Below are positions 1 through 7,886 of a DNA stretch of 64,000 nt, one piece after another. Positions within the stretch are counted from its first letter, which is position 1, and every line of letters starts with the position of its first letter. The notes beneath the pieces were generated by a model, which saw only the letters and a list, made by a program, of their open reading frames with translations, was not told the origin of the DNA and made no database searches. A program made the translations under genes and the position numbers. The stretch is from Streptacidiphilus sp. P02-A3a (GTDB lineage Bacteria; Actinomycetota; Actinomycetes; Streptomycetales; Streptomycetaceae). The stretch lies in contig NZ_CP048289.1 of NCBI RefSeq assembly GCF_014084105.1, positions 567,922 through 631,921 on the forward strand, given 5' to 3'.

Positions 1-807
1 TACCTGAGCACCAAGCTCGTGCCCATGCTGCAGCAGCGTGACCTGCCCACTCACCAGCGTCGACTGCTCTACACCTCGGCCGCGAAGTTGGCGGCGATGG
101 CTGGCTGGTGCTCGTACGACTCCGCAGACTACGGACTGGCGGAGCGCTACATGATCCAGGCGCTCAGATTGTGCGCCGAGGGCGGCGACCGAGTACTCGG
201 TGGTCAGATCCTGGCCGGCATGTCCCACCTCGCCACCAGTCTGGGGAACCCCACCGAAGGAGTCTCACTGGCACGGGCGGGTATCGCGACCGCCAGGTCG
301 GCGGGCAGCCCCCTCGGGCTCATGCGCCTGCACGCCATGGCGGCCCGCGGCTACGCGGTTCTCGGCGACTCCCGCCAGGCTACGGCCTCCCTGCACGCGG
401 CCAGCGGACGACTGGAGATCAGCAAGGGACCGGCCGAGGAATCCCCCTGGGTCCGCTTTCTGGATCACCACTATCTGGAAGCCGAGGCCGCCCTGGTCCA
501 CCGCGACCTCGGCGAGGCGGCTCAGGCCGAGCGACTCGCCATGGCGTCCGTCGAGGCGAACAGCGAACGTCGCCGTCGCCAGGCGATCAGCCGCTCGGTG
601 CTCGCGACGGCGTTCCTCCAGCAGGGCCGCTTGGACGAGGCAGTCGGAACCGCGAGTACTTCTCTGGATCTGCTCGCTGGAGTTCACAGCGAGCGCAGTG
701 TGCAGGCCCTGCGCGACTTCCGCGCGCGCCTCGCCCCGCATCGAGCCGAGCCGGTCGTCCGCGACTTCGACCGGAAGGCGCGGCCGATACTCGGCACAGC
801 CGCCTGA
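1..807 (+). CDS. TPR-type transcriptional regulator, C-terminal part (5' end outside window)
   Basis: The frame is open from base 1, so the gene begins upstream and only its C-terminal part is visible. The protein is Ala/Leu/Arg-rich and helical, with repeated 30-40 residue helix pairs of TPR type, for example around AERYMIQALRLCAEGGD and the later LDEAVGTASTSLDLLAG. This resembles the C-terminal half of large streptomycete XRE/TPR regulators, but the HTH domain would lie outside the window, so the regulator role is inference. It converges on the SDR gene with only about 10 bp between the stops. Confidence 0.6.
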   Translation, partial: YLSTKLVPMLQQRDLPTHQRRLLYTSAAKLAAMAGWCSYDSADYGLAERYMIQALRLCAEGGDRVLGGQILAGMSHLATSLGNPTEGVSLARAGIATARSAGSPLGLMRLHAMAARGYAVLGDSRQATASLHAASGRLEISKGPAEESPWVRFLDHHYLEAEAALVHRDLGEAAQAERLAMASVEANSERRRRQAISRSVLATAFLQQGRLDEAVGTASTSLDLLAGVHSERSVQALRDFRARLAPHRAEPVVRDFDRKARPILGTAA

Positions 808-817
808 TCGCTTCGGC

Positions 818-1627
818 TCAGTAACCCCCAGGCGTCGGCGCGTTCTGCCCCTTGTCGACGGGAAGGTTTACCCCAGTCACCCCTCGCGACTGATCCGAGA
901 GCAGGAAGGCGATCACGTCCGCGACCTCCTCTGGCAGCACCAGCTCCCGCCCCGGGAACTCAGCGCGGAATCGGTCGAAGGCGGGCGGGTCGTCCTGGCG
1001 CATCCGGTCCCACCGCTTGCCAGGGATGAGCATCGACCCCGGCGAGACCGCATTCACGCGGATGCCCTCCGGACCCAGCTCCCTCGCGAGGGAGGACACC
1101 ATGTGGATCTGGCCGGCCTTCGCGGCGCCGTACTGGGCCTGCGGTGACGGCTTCCACCCGGATACCGAAGCCACCACGACGATAGACCCCCCACCGCCCG
1201 TCCGCAGGTGAGGTGTACTCGTCGCCACTAGCCGGGCTACATGGCCGACGTTCATCTCCCATGTCGCCGACCAGTCCTGGGCCGTTGCCTCGGTGATTCC
1301 CTGACCACGCGCACCGCCCGCGCACGCAACAACGCCGTCGAGGCCGCCCAGTGCTGATGCGGCGTCCTCCACGAATTGCTCCAGAAGCTGCGGGACGGAG
1401 ACATCGAGAGCGCGGGTGAACAGCGCGCCGGGGGAGTCGAGCGAGCTGTGGAGCGTCTCCAACGGCTCCGCCCTCCGGGCGCACGTCGCCACATGCGCTC
1501 CTTCCGTGAGGAGTAGGCGCACGAGACGCTCGCCCAGTCCTCTGGAGCCGCCCGTCACCACAATGCGACGGCCTGCGAATCGTCCCGTCACCGCTTGCTG
1601 TCCGAGGTCATGCCCTGTGCTCATCAT
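818..1627 (-). CDS. SDR family NAD(P)-dependent oxidoreductase
   Basis: A 269-residue protein of classical short-chain dehydrogenase length. The dinucleotide-binding TGGSRGLG motif lies at residues 25-32, a CAGG sequence stands where the usual NAG motif occurs, and the catalytic YGAAK (YxxxK) follows a VVASVSG strand that supplies the Ser. These features indicate a cytoplasmic NAD(P)(H)-linked alcohol/ketone oxidoreductase. The substrate cannot be predicted. Two adjacent ATG codons mark the start. The gene is divergent from the HATPase gene across about 290 bp that would hold both promoters. Confidence 0.85.
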   Translation of the reverse strand: MMSTGHDLGQQAVTGRFAGRRIVVTGGSRGLGERLVRLLLTEGAHVATCARRAEPLETLHSSLDSPGALFTRALDVSVPQLLEQFVEDAASALGGLDGVVACAGGARGQGITEATAQDWSATWEMNVGHVARLVATSTPHLRTGGGGSIVVVASVSGWKPSPQAQYGAAKAGQIHMVSSLARELGPEGIRVNAVSPGSMLIPGKRWDRMRQDDPPAFDRFRAEFPGRELVLPEEVADVIAFLLSDQSRGVTGVNLPVDKGQNAPTPGGY

Positions 1628-1917
1628 TCGTACAACCCTCCGCCAACCGTGCCACCCCGTGTGGCCGTAGACATCCTCCCTGCACCCTTCTTAGCGGGAC
1701 GACAGCGCGGTTCTCTTATGGACGTACCCGATCCGGAGGCAACCGGTGCCGTCGGCAATCAGCCGGCACCGGTCCTGCGGATCTGGAGACGCCGTGACTC
1801 GGGATGTCCATCTGCCAATGCTCAACCGCTGAAACCGGGTCCAGCGGTACCCATCACGAAGCGAGCGAGAGCCAGCGAACGCACCCCGCGCTCCTCTCCC
1901 AACTCGGGAGGCACACC

Positions 1918-2490
1918 GTGTCCCAGGCACCACCCCCACGCAACTGTCTCACCTTGGCGGACACGCCAACTGCCGTCGGCCTGGCGCGGCTGCACGCGGC
2001 CGATGTCCTCTCCTGCTGGGGCGTGCACCCTGACACCGTCGAGACAGTGCAGCTCCTCGTGTCGGAGATGACCACCAACGCTGTGCGGCACCCGAAGGAG
2101 GGCGAGGAGCAAGCCCCCTTGTTCTCTCGGCGGAACAAGGTGCAGACCTTCCAGATCGCTCTGGAGATCCTCGGCGACGCCGTCAGGGTGTCGGTGTGGG
2201 ACCGCGACACGAGGCCGCCGGTTCTGAAGGAGGTCGGAGTCGAGGCGACCGGTGGCCGGGGAGTGTTCATCGTCGCCGTCATGAGTCGGCGTTGGGGCCA
2301 CTACCCGGCTGGCAGTCTGCCCGGCAAGGTGGTGTGGGCGGAGGTCGGGCTTGTCCCAGAAGGTCGAGCTGGTGCCGACGAGAGGCCGACGCCTTCTCCC
2401 GGTCGGCCTCCGGGGAGCGGCCAGGAGAGGGCCGTGCGGGTCAATCCGAACGTGATCGGCCGCGTTCTCGTCGGAGTCAGGGGCCTCTGA
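1918..2490 (+). CDS. HATPase-fold ATP-binding protein (anti-sigma-factor-like)
   Basis: About 190 residues. The GTG at 1918 was chosen because a GGGAGG ribosome-binding site lies just upstream; an earlier ATG at 1804 is in frame but has no such site. The N box is LLVSEMTTNAVRH and a G box follows at GGRGVFIVAVMSRRWG, typical of the GHKL ATP-binding fold in streptomycete SpoIIAB/RsbW-like proteins. Such proteins bind and hold sigma factors or act as stand-alone kinases. The Arg/Pro-rich C-terminal tail looks disordered. No partner sigma or anti-anti-sigma gene is adjacent. Confidence 0.75.
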   Translation: MSQAPPPRNCLTLADTPTAVGLARLHAADVLSCWGVHPDTVETVQLLVSEMTTNAVRHPKEGEEQAPLFSRRNKVQTFQIALEILGDAVRVSVWDRDTRPPVLKEVGVEATGGRGVFIVAVMSRRWGHYPAGSLPGKVVWAEVGLVPEGRAGADERPTPSPGRPPGSGQERAVRVNPNVIGRVLVGVRGL

Positions 2491-2852
2491 GGCGTGGACG
2501 GGACAGGGGAAGTCAGACCGCTGCCTCGGGTCGCCAGGGAGCTGTCGTCCTGGGAGCGTCGCCTGTTCGATGGCGTGCGGATGGTAGGTGCCGACGAGCA
2601 GGAAGAGATAGCCATGTCGCCCCGTCACCGCCCAGTCGTCATCCGAGGCCCGTCGAACGGTGAGTCGCAGTGATCTGGCTCGGCTAAGAGGTAACTCCGG
2701 CGCTCGGGGAGACGAGAAGCAGTGGCCCGCCGAGCACCACGCACCATCATCACCCACCAAAAGCGGCACCCTTGCCGTCGTCTACGGACCTCTCCCGCGG
2801 GTCCTGAGCTTGGCTCCGACGGCGAGGGTGCCTGTAGGAGAAGGACTTGACG
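2491..2852. other. 362-bp stretch without a convincing gene
   Basis: The stretch lies between the HATPase stop and the DUF5999 start. Open frames exist on both strands, but none has a good ribosome-binding site or consistent third-position G/C. The only clear signal is the AGGAG near 2836-2841 that serves the next gene. No repeat or RNA gene was recognised. Confidence 0.5.
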
Positions 2853-3056
2853 ATGTGCCAGCACAGGCCGGAGTGTCCCGGCGCGTGTTGCCCGGATGGC
2901 CAGGCCGCTCGCTCGATCGCAGGCTACCCGGAGCAAGGGTGGTCGTTGCTGTGCAACGGCATCGTCCTCTTCGAGGACACCGGACAGATCCTGCCGGACG
3001 GCAGGGTCATCGGCCCGCAGCGTCCCGCCGGCGCCGTCTCGGAGGTGGCGAGGTGA
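2853..3056 (+). CDS. DUF5999-family small protein
   Basis: A 67-residue protein with an N-terminal Cys/His cluster (CQHRPECPGACCP) and the conserved block GWSLLCNGIVLFEDTG followed by LLPDG-like residues. This matches the streptomycete DUF5999 family, whose function is unknown. The ATG at 2853 follows AGGAGAAGG at good spacing; a TTG six bases earlier is less likely. Its stop overlaps the GTG of the next gene, so the small genes 2853-3486 are probably one operon. Confidence 0.8.
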   Translation: MCQHRPECPGACCPDGQAARSIAGYPEQGWSLLCNGIVLFEDTGQILPDGRVIGPQRPAGAVSEVAR

Positions 3057-3295
3057 GCCAGTTGCCTGTGCGGCCCACCACCATCCCGAACATCACCGCA
3101 CAACGAGACAGGGGCAGTCCGATGGCGGACGCGGAGTTCTACGCGGTGATCGCCGTACACGGCTTCGTCCCCGAAACGCGCAGGTGCTCAGCTGGCTGCG
3201 ACTACTGGCCCTGCGACACCCTCCAGCGCGCCGCCCGGTCCGGAACCACGGCCCCGCCCAGCACCCGGCCGAACAGCCCCTACCGAGAGAAGTAG
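3053..3295 (+). CDS. small Cys-containing hypothetical protein
   Basis: About 80 residues from a GTG that overlaps the preceding stop (GTGA arrangement), which implies translational coupling. An internal ATG at 3122 would give a 57-residue form starting MADAEFYAVIAVHG. The sequence RRCSAGCDYWPCDTL holds three Cys residues that could bind a metal. No family was recognised. The G/C-ending codon pattern supports coding. Confidence 0.55.
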   Translation: MSQLPVRPTTIPNITAQRDRGSPMADAEFYAVIAVHGFVPETRRCSAGCDYWPCDTLQRAARSGTTAPPSTRPNSPYREK

Positions 3296-3300
3296 ACGAC

Positions 3301-3486
3301 GTGTCGACCGACCAGCCCTTACCTCCGGTAGCCCCCGTGTCTCCGGTGAGGCCCCCGGTCAGCACCAACCGGGTCATGGCCTACCCCGACCGGCAGCCCG
3401 CGACGCTGTACCGCAACGCCTACGCCACCAGCGACGACCTGAAGCTGCTCCTAGGCCGCGCGCCCGACCCCAGATTTGCCCCCTGA
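3301..3486 (+). CDS. small hypothetical protein
   Basis: A 61-residue Pro-rich frame starting at GTG 3301, preceded by GAGAGAAG. It lies five bases after the previous stop in the same orientation, so it fits as third gene of the small operon. The second half (YPDRQPATLYRNAYATSDD) looks more ordered than the Pro/Val-rich start. No family was recognised. Confidence 0.45.
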   Translation: MSTDQPLPPVAPVSPVRPPVSTNRVMAYPDRQPATLYRNAYATSDDLKLLLGRAPDPRFAP

Positions 3487-3711
3487 CCAGGCGGCGCGCC
3501 GCTCGGGCCGGACCGGAATCTGGGGAGTCCAGCCTGAGCGACGGGCACGGGAGCGGATCGCGCTGCCGCTCCCGTGCCACCCGCACCCCGTGCCACCCGG
3601 GCCTCGCTCTGGTTGGGCACTCCAAGACCCGCGGCCCGGCTCAGCCAGGTACCCCCCAACCGGGCCGGGCAGCGGCAGCACCCAGCTCCCCGCCTTCTGC
3701 CAGGAGAAGCG

Positions 3712-3789
3712 ATGACCCATCCCCGCAGCACCACCACCGGCTCCACCTCTACGGCCCCCGCCCGCACGCCCCTGCGGCCGGACCTGTGA
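3712..3789 (+). CDS. possible 25-residue leader peptide
   Basis: An ATG with a strong CAGGAG upstream opens a Thr/Ser/Pro-rich frame of 25 codons. Its TGA overlaps the GTG (3786) of the downstream Nudix gene. The codons end mostly in G or C. It could be a coupling leader or simply an upstream start region. No function is claimed. Confidence 0.35.
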   Translation: MTHPRSTTTGSTSTAPARTPLRPDL

Positions 3790-5252
3790 CCCCCGAACCG
3801 CCCCCCCGGAACCTGGAGCACGCCATGGACCCGACCGTCGCCGACAGCCAACCAGACGACACCTCCGCTGCGGCCCGAGAGCTCGACGCGGCCCTGCGGA
3901 CGACCGGCAGTAACAGCTACCTCCACATGAGGGACACGATGTCGGCCGTCGCGATCCTCGTCTACGGGGACGAGCGCACGCGCGAGTCGTACGTGGGGCC
4001 GTGGACGGTGCCGCTGACCGTGGCCCCCGACGAGGCCAAGGCCCTCGAACGCGCCCTCGCCTCGTTCGGAGTCAACGCCGAGGTGACGATCGCGGGGGTC
4101 GAGAACCTTTCACAAGGCACCGTCAGGGCGTTCCGCATCGGCTTCGCCGCGGCGGCCGACGTGCGGCGCTTCGCCCGGCGGCTCGTCGAGAACCTGCCCG
4201 AGCCCGCGGCGACAGCCCGCCGCCTGCACCGGGCGCTGGCAAAGGCCGGCATCAACCAGTGGGTCGGCTGGTCGAACGGCGCGGTGGTGCTGGACACCGT
4301 CGCGGCTGTGGACGCAGCCGCGCTGTGCGGCATCCTCGGCGAACGCGTGGGCGAGTCCATCGAGCAGGACCTGGACACCGCGGACGGGCCCTGGGTGGAG
4401 CAGCTCGCCGCCGAGATCGACGCCGTACTGTCCGCAATCCTCGGCGAACGGATCGGGGTCGACCCGGTCCCCGTCTGTCGCACATGCGCGATCTCGCGCG
4501 ACAACTGGGTGGACTTCGGCAGTATCTCGCTGGCCGTGGCGCAGCGTCTCGTCCTGGCGCTCGAAGCGGCCACCCCGCCGAGTACCGACCCCTCGGTCCC
4601 GACTGGGCCGCCCGCACCGGTGGACGACTCCCCAAAGGAGCAGCCCGTGTCCCCGAACGAACCGCGCCCGTACACCGACCCCCTGTCCCCGGAGGTCTAC
4701 GCCGCCGGCCGCGCAGCGTTGTGGGTGTCCGCCGCCGTGCTGTTCACCCACCAGGACGGCCGGGTCCTGCTCCTGGAGCCGACTTACCGGCCGACGCTGG
4801 TCCTGGTGGGCGGCGGGGTGGAGCGCGGCGAGTACCCGAGCCACGCCGCGGCGCGTGAGACCGCCGAGGAGACCGGCCTGCAGCGCGCCTTCGACACCGT
4901 CCTCGTGGTCGACACCGTCCTGCACAGCACCGCCGAGGCCGACCCCCGCTGGAACTTCCCCGGCGCGATCCACTACGTCTTCGACGGCGGCACCCTCACC
5001 GACGACGAGATCACCGGCATGCGCATGAGCGCCGAGTCCCACCGAACCCGTCTCCTGCTACCCGGCGCACTGCCGGACTACATGACCGCCGGGGAAGCAC
5101 GCCGGACCCAGGCCGCCCTCCAGGCCCGCGCCTCCGGGACGACCGTGATCCTCAACAACGGCCACCCCCTCACCGGGCACCCGCCGCGCGAATCGGCGGC
5201 GACGCCCGCGACTGACCCCACCACGCTACCGACCCCCCGGAGCCAGAAGTGA
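3786..5252 (+). CDS. two-domain protein: unknown N-terminal domain plus Nudix hydrolase
   Basis: A 488-residue frame; ATG 3825 is an alternative start. Residues from about 30 to 265 form an unrecognised alpha/beta region, and residues 265-290 are a Pro-rich linker. A Nudix domain follows with a complete Nudix box (G-x5-E-x7-RETAEETGL) near residues 343-365. Nudix enzymes cleave nucleoside diphosphates linked to another group, using metal bound by the box glutamates. A GTG at 4647 with AAAGGAG seven bases upstream lies in the linker and would yield the Nudix domain alone (201 residues). The stop overlaps the GTG of the VanX-like gene. Confidence 0.8.
   Translation: MTPEPPPRNLEHAMDPTVADSQPDDTSAAARELDAALRTTGSNSYLHMRDTMSAVAILVYGDERTRESYVGPWTVPLTVAPDEAKALERALASFGVNAEVTIAGVENLSQGTVRAFRIGFAAAADVRRFARRLVENLPEPAATARRLHRALAKAGINQWVGWSNGAVVLDTVAAVDAAALCGILGERVGESIEQDLDTADGPWVEQLAAEIDAVLSAILGERIGVDPVPVCRTCAISRDNWVDFGSISLAVAQRLVLALEAATPPSTDPSVPTGPPAPVDDSPKEQPVSPNEPRPYTDPLSPEVYAAGRAALWVSAAVLFTHQDGRVLLLEPTYRPTLVLVGGGVERGEYPSHAAARETAEETGLQRAFDTVLVVDTVLHSTAEADPRWNFPGAIHYVFDGGTLTDDEITGMRMSAESHRTRLLLPGALPDYMTAGEARRTQAALQARASGTTVILNNGHPLTGHPPRESAATPATDPTTLPTPRSQK
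4634..4640 (+). promoter_or_regulatory. internal Shine-Dalgarno before in-frame GTG 4647
   Basis: AAAGGAG sits inside the Nudix fusion gene, correctly spaced from the in-frame GTG at 4647 and exactly at the linker between the two domains. It could allow separate translation of the Nudix domain. Confidence 0.4.
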
Positions 5253-6269
5253 GCACAGCACCGGCCATCGGCCGCACCAGGGCCGTCCTGATGTCCGACC
5301 CGCGGGTCTGATGAGGATGGTCGATTCCGACCAGGGCTGCTGCTCGCCCCAGATGGTTGAAGAAGTTCCTGGGGAAGCCGGGGCCGCCCGTCTCCTCAGT
5401 GTCCGGCCGGGACTCCCCGTCAAGGGCGCCTTCGGCGTCGCTGCGCGATGGGCTTCGCCCACCCTGGACGGCGCTTCCCGGCCTTCAAGGCGGCTGTCCA
5501 ACGGGCGGCCCCGGGGGTCTGACGCTCCGTCGCAGCTCAGCGGGCCGGCACCTGGGGAACCAATTCCAGCAGGTCTGTCCCATCCCCCAGTACCCCCCCG
5601 GGGAAATTCAAACAGCGCCATCAGGTCGGCGCGATCCCCGTCCAGGAATGCGGGGAGCGCCTGGTAGACCTGCGGCTTGAGGACTCCATCACCGTAGACC
5701 CGCGCAGGCAGGACCCGGCTGGCGCTTACGCGCACGTCCGCTCCAGCGTCGCGGGCCTGCTCCTCGCGGCACAAGCCGCGTTGCCGTCGGGCATCCGGCT
5801 GCTGGTCATCGAGGGCTACCGGCCGCCCGACCTCCAGGACCGGCACTTCCGCGAGTACGCCGACGTACTGTGCGCCCGCAACCCGCACTGGGACGACGCC
5901 CAGCTCCACGCCGCTGCCAGCCGCTTCGTCAGCCCGTCCGAGATCGAACCCCACACAGCCGGCGCCGCCGTCGACGTGACCCTGGTGACGGCCAACGGCC
6001 GCGAACTGGACCTCGGAAGCAGGGTCGGAGCCACCCCTGAGGAGAGCGAAGGGGACTGCTTCACCCGCGCGACGGACCTGACCGAGCGGGCCCGCAGCAA
6101 CCGGGTGTTGCTGTGCCGGGTCATGGAGGGCGCGGGGTTGGTCAACAACGGCCTCCAGTGGTGGCAGTGGAGCTACGGAGACCCCTACTGGGCCATGGCC
6201 ACCGACCGGCGCGCAGCGATCTACGCCTCCATCCCGAGCCTTCACGTCAGCACCGGCCGGCGGCGCTAA
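5249..6269 (+). pseudogene. VanX/M15-type D-Ala-D-Ala dipeptidase-like gene, interrupted by a 319-bp insertion
   Basis: The N-terminal codons (GTG 5249 or ATG 5291, ...MSDPRV) stop at 5309. The continuation starts at 5628 in another frame (GAIPVQECGERLVDLRLED...), then IEGYRPPDLQ and PHTAGAAVDVTL. Removing 5309-5627 rejoins the frames into about 233 residues, the usual length of streptomycete VanX-like enzymes. The H-x6-D metal-site motif is present (H codon 5952), but the family's E-W-W-H near the end reads Q-W-W-Q (6156-6167). Both the catalytic Glu and the zinc-ligand His are therefore missing. Family members cleave D-Ala-D-Ala or related dipeptides; this one is probably inactive. An internal start at 5781 could give a fragment. 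Confidence 0.8.
5309..5627. mobile_element. 319-bp MITE-like insertion in the VanX-like gene
   Basis: The segment lies between two copies of GGTC (5305-5308 and 5624-5627), a likely 4-bp target duplication. Its ends are imperfect inverted repeats (TGATG at the left, CATCA at the right). It has no transposase-sized frame and is rich in short hairpins, for example GGTCGATTCCGACC at 5319-5332 and GATGGGCTTCGCCCACCC further in. These are the traits of a non-autonomous miniature element. A structured intron-like RNA is the alternative. Confidence 0.65.
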
Positions 6270-6386
6270 CGGCCAGGACCGGACCGCTCACCGGACCTGT
6301 TCGCACCCCCGAATTCCCCCGCACACCAACGAACGAGACGGAGACAGGGTGGACCTTGACCTGCCGCCATAAAGCCCGGCACCAAG

Positions 6387-6560
6387 ATGAAGGGCGAGGC
6401 GCGCGAGAAATTCGAGGCGGAAATTTGCTCGGCCTACAAGCAGAACCTGAAGGTCGGCGTCCGCGACATCAGTGACGCCACCAACCGCTCGTACGGAGCG
6501 ATCTACGACGCGCTGAAGCGCAATGGCGTACTACGTCCTCGCGGCGGAACTCGCCGTTGA
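6387..6560 (+). CDS. small helix-turn-helix protein
   Basis: A 57-residue protein containing VGVRDISDATNRSYGAIYDAL followed by KRNGVLRPRGGTRR. This matches the short actinomycete HTH family with the pattern 'SIRxLAxxTGRSYGxxHxxL...LRxRGG'. Family members usually start with Met before KPGTK; here those residues are encoded just upstream, but the codon where Met is expected is ATA (6369). I therefore start at ATG 6387. It precedes the 7-deazaguanine genes and could regulate them, which is inference. Confidence 0.65.
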   Translation: MKGEAREKFEAEICSAYKQNLKVGVRDISDATNRSYGAIYDALKRNGVLRPRGGTRR

Positions 6561-6680
6561 CAACCAAGACCCAGCGTCACTGCGGCTTCCCCACCCGGCC
6601 CCTGCTCCATGCAGGCCCTCGCGCTGGGACCGGTTCATGGCCGCTGCGCATCGCCGTTCACCCAACCTCAAGGAGGATCA

Positions 6681-7091
6681 ATGGACTTCAGTGAAATACA
6701 GCTCCCGTCCGGCACGCACGCCATCGCCAAGGTGTTCGACTTCGAAGCAGGGCACCGGTTGACCGGTCTGCCGCCCCAGCACAAGTGCTCGCAGCAGCAC
6801 GGCCACAGCTACCAGGTCGAGCTTCAACTCACCGCGCCCTTCCTTGACGGTCCGGGTTTCGTCACTGATTTCGGGGCCCTGACGCCGTTCAAGAGGTTCC
6901 TGGACGAGCAGTTCGACCACCGCAATTTGCACGAGATCCTGCCGTTCGAGCCGACGTCGGAGCTGTTGGCCCAGTTCCTGGCTGGCTGGTTCATCCGCTA
7001 CGTCCAGCCGGACATCCCCGGTCGGCTGTTGGCTGTTCGCGTCCGGGAGACCCAGCGCAGCTGGGCCCGGTTTGATGTGGCGCAGCGGTGA
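6681..7091 (+). CDS. queD: 6-carboxy-5,6,7,8-tetrahydropterin synthase (QueD/PTPS family)
   Basis: 136 residues, starting at ATG 6681 with a near-perfect AAGGAGG upstream. The zinc ligands H25, H40 and H42 (FEAGHRL and HGHSY) and the catalytic C36 are all present, as is the DFGALTPF region. QueD converts dihydroneopterin triphosphate to 6-carboxytetrahydropterin, the second step towards 7-deazaguanines. Its stop overlaps the GTG of queE, showing a translationally coupled pathway operon. Confidence 0.9.
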   Translation: MDFSEIQLPSGTHAIAKVFDFEAGHRLTGLPPQHKCSQQHGHSYQVELQLTAPFLDGPGFVTDFGALTPFKRFLDEQFDHRNLHEILPFEPTSELLAQFLAGWFIRYVQPDIPGRLLAVRVRETQRSWARFDVAQR

Positions 7092-7834
7092 GCGGCGCGG
7101 GCGGCGTGCCTGCGCCGCGCACGGGGACCGGCGGCGAGTTCCGGCTGATCGTTGCTGAGTGCTTCGGCCTGGAAAAGCCGACGTTCCAGGGCGAGGGCCC
7201 GAGCTGCGGCATTCCGGCGCTCTTCATCCGCCTGTCCCGGTGCAACCTGACCTGCGGATGGTGCGACACCAAATACACCTGGGACTGGGCGCATTTCAAC
7301 CCCGTTGAGGAGTCGCAGAGGCGCACGGCGGCGGAGGTGCTTGCCTGGGCGCTCTCTTCCCCGGTCGAACTGGTGGTCATCACCGGCGGTGAGCCCCTGA
7401 TCCAGCAGAGGCCACTGATCCCCCTGGTGCAGGGACTGCTCGCAGCCGGAAAGCGGGTGGAGTTCGAGACGAACGGCACCCTGGTCCCGGATTCGGACCT
7501 GCTAGTCGACGGGGTGCGGTTCAACGTCAGCCCGAAGCTCGCCAACTCAGGCGTCGCCGAGGACAGGCGGATCGTCGAGACGGCCCTGACCACCTTCGCC
7601 CGGTCCGGCCGTGCGGTCTTCAAGTTCGTCACGCGCAATGCGGACGAGCTGGACGAGATCCATGAACTCGTCAGCGCCTTCGGCATGCACCCGGTGTACG
7701 TGATGCCGGAAGGCACCACGGCCGAGGGCCTCATCGAGTCCACGCGGGCGCTCGCGGACGCTGTTGCGGCCCGCCGATGGCGGCTCACTACCCGGCTGCA
7801 CGTCCTGGCGTTCGCCGACGCCCGTGGCCGCTGA
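7088..7834 (+). CDS. queE: 7-carboxy-7-deazaguanine synthase (radical SAM, QueE)
   Basis: 248 residues. The radical-SAM cluster Cys residues are C52, C56 and C59 in CNLTCGWC, the CxxxCxxC spacing used by many QueE proteins. A VITGGEPL motif contacts SAM, and FQGEGP near residue 34 is the typical QueE entry motif. QueE contracts 6-carboxytetrahydropterin to 7-carboxy-7-deazaguanine (CDG). The GTG start overlaps the queD stop. Confidence 0.9.
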   Translation: MSGAGGVPAPRTGTGGEFRLIVAECFGLEKPTFQGEGPSCGIPALFIRLSRCNLTCGWCDTKYTWDWAHFNPVEESQRRTAAEVLAWALSSPVELVVITGGEPLIQQRPLIPLVQGLLAAGKRVEFETNGTLVPDSDLLVDGVRFNVSPKLANSGVAEDRRIVETALTTFARSGRAVFKFVTRNADELDEIHELVSAFGMHPVYVMPEGTTAEGLIESTRALADAVAARRWRLTTRLHVLAFADARGR

Positions 7835-7886
7835 CCCGTTCCTCCCGACCCGTTTCTCCCCAGCCCTTGGAAGCGAGGCGATTTCC

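Noticed and set aside
2491-2769. Minus-strand frame upstream of the DUF5999 gene
   Set aside because: No ribosome-binding site or recognisable family; it runs antisense into the HATPase gene.
3476-3715. 79-residue frame between the small operon and the Nudix gene
   Set aside because: Low-complexity Pro/Arg content and no ribosome-binding site.
6561-6680. preQ1-type riboswitch before queD
   Set aside because: No conserved C-rich pseudoknot pattern could be made out in the leader.
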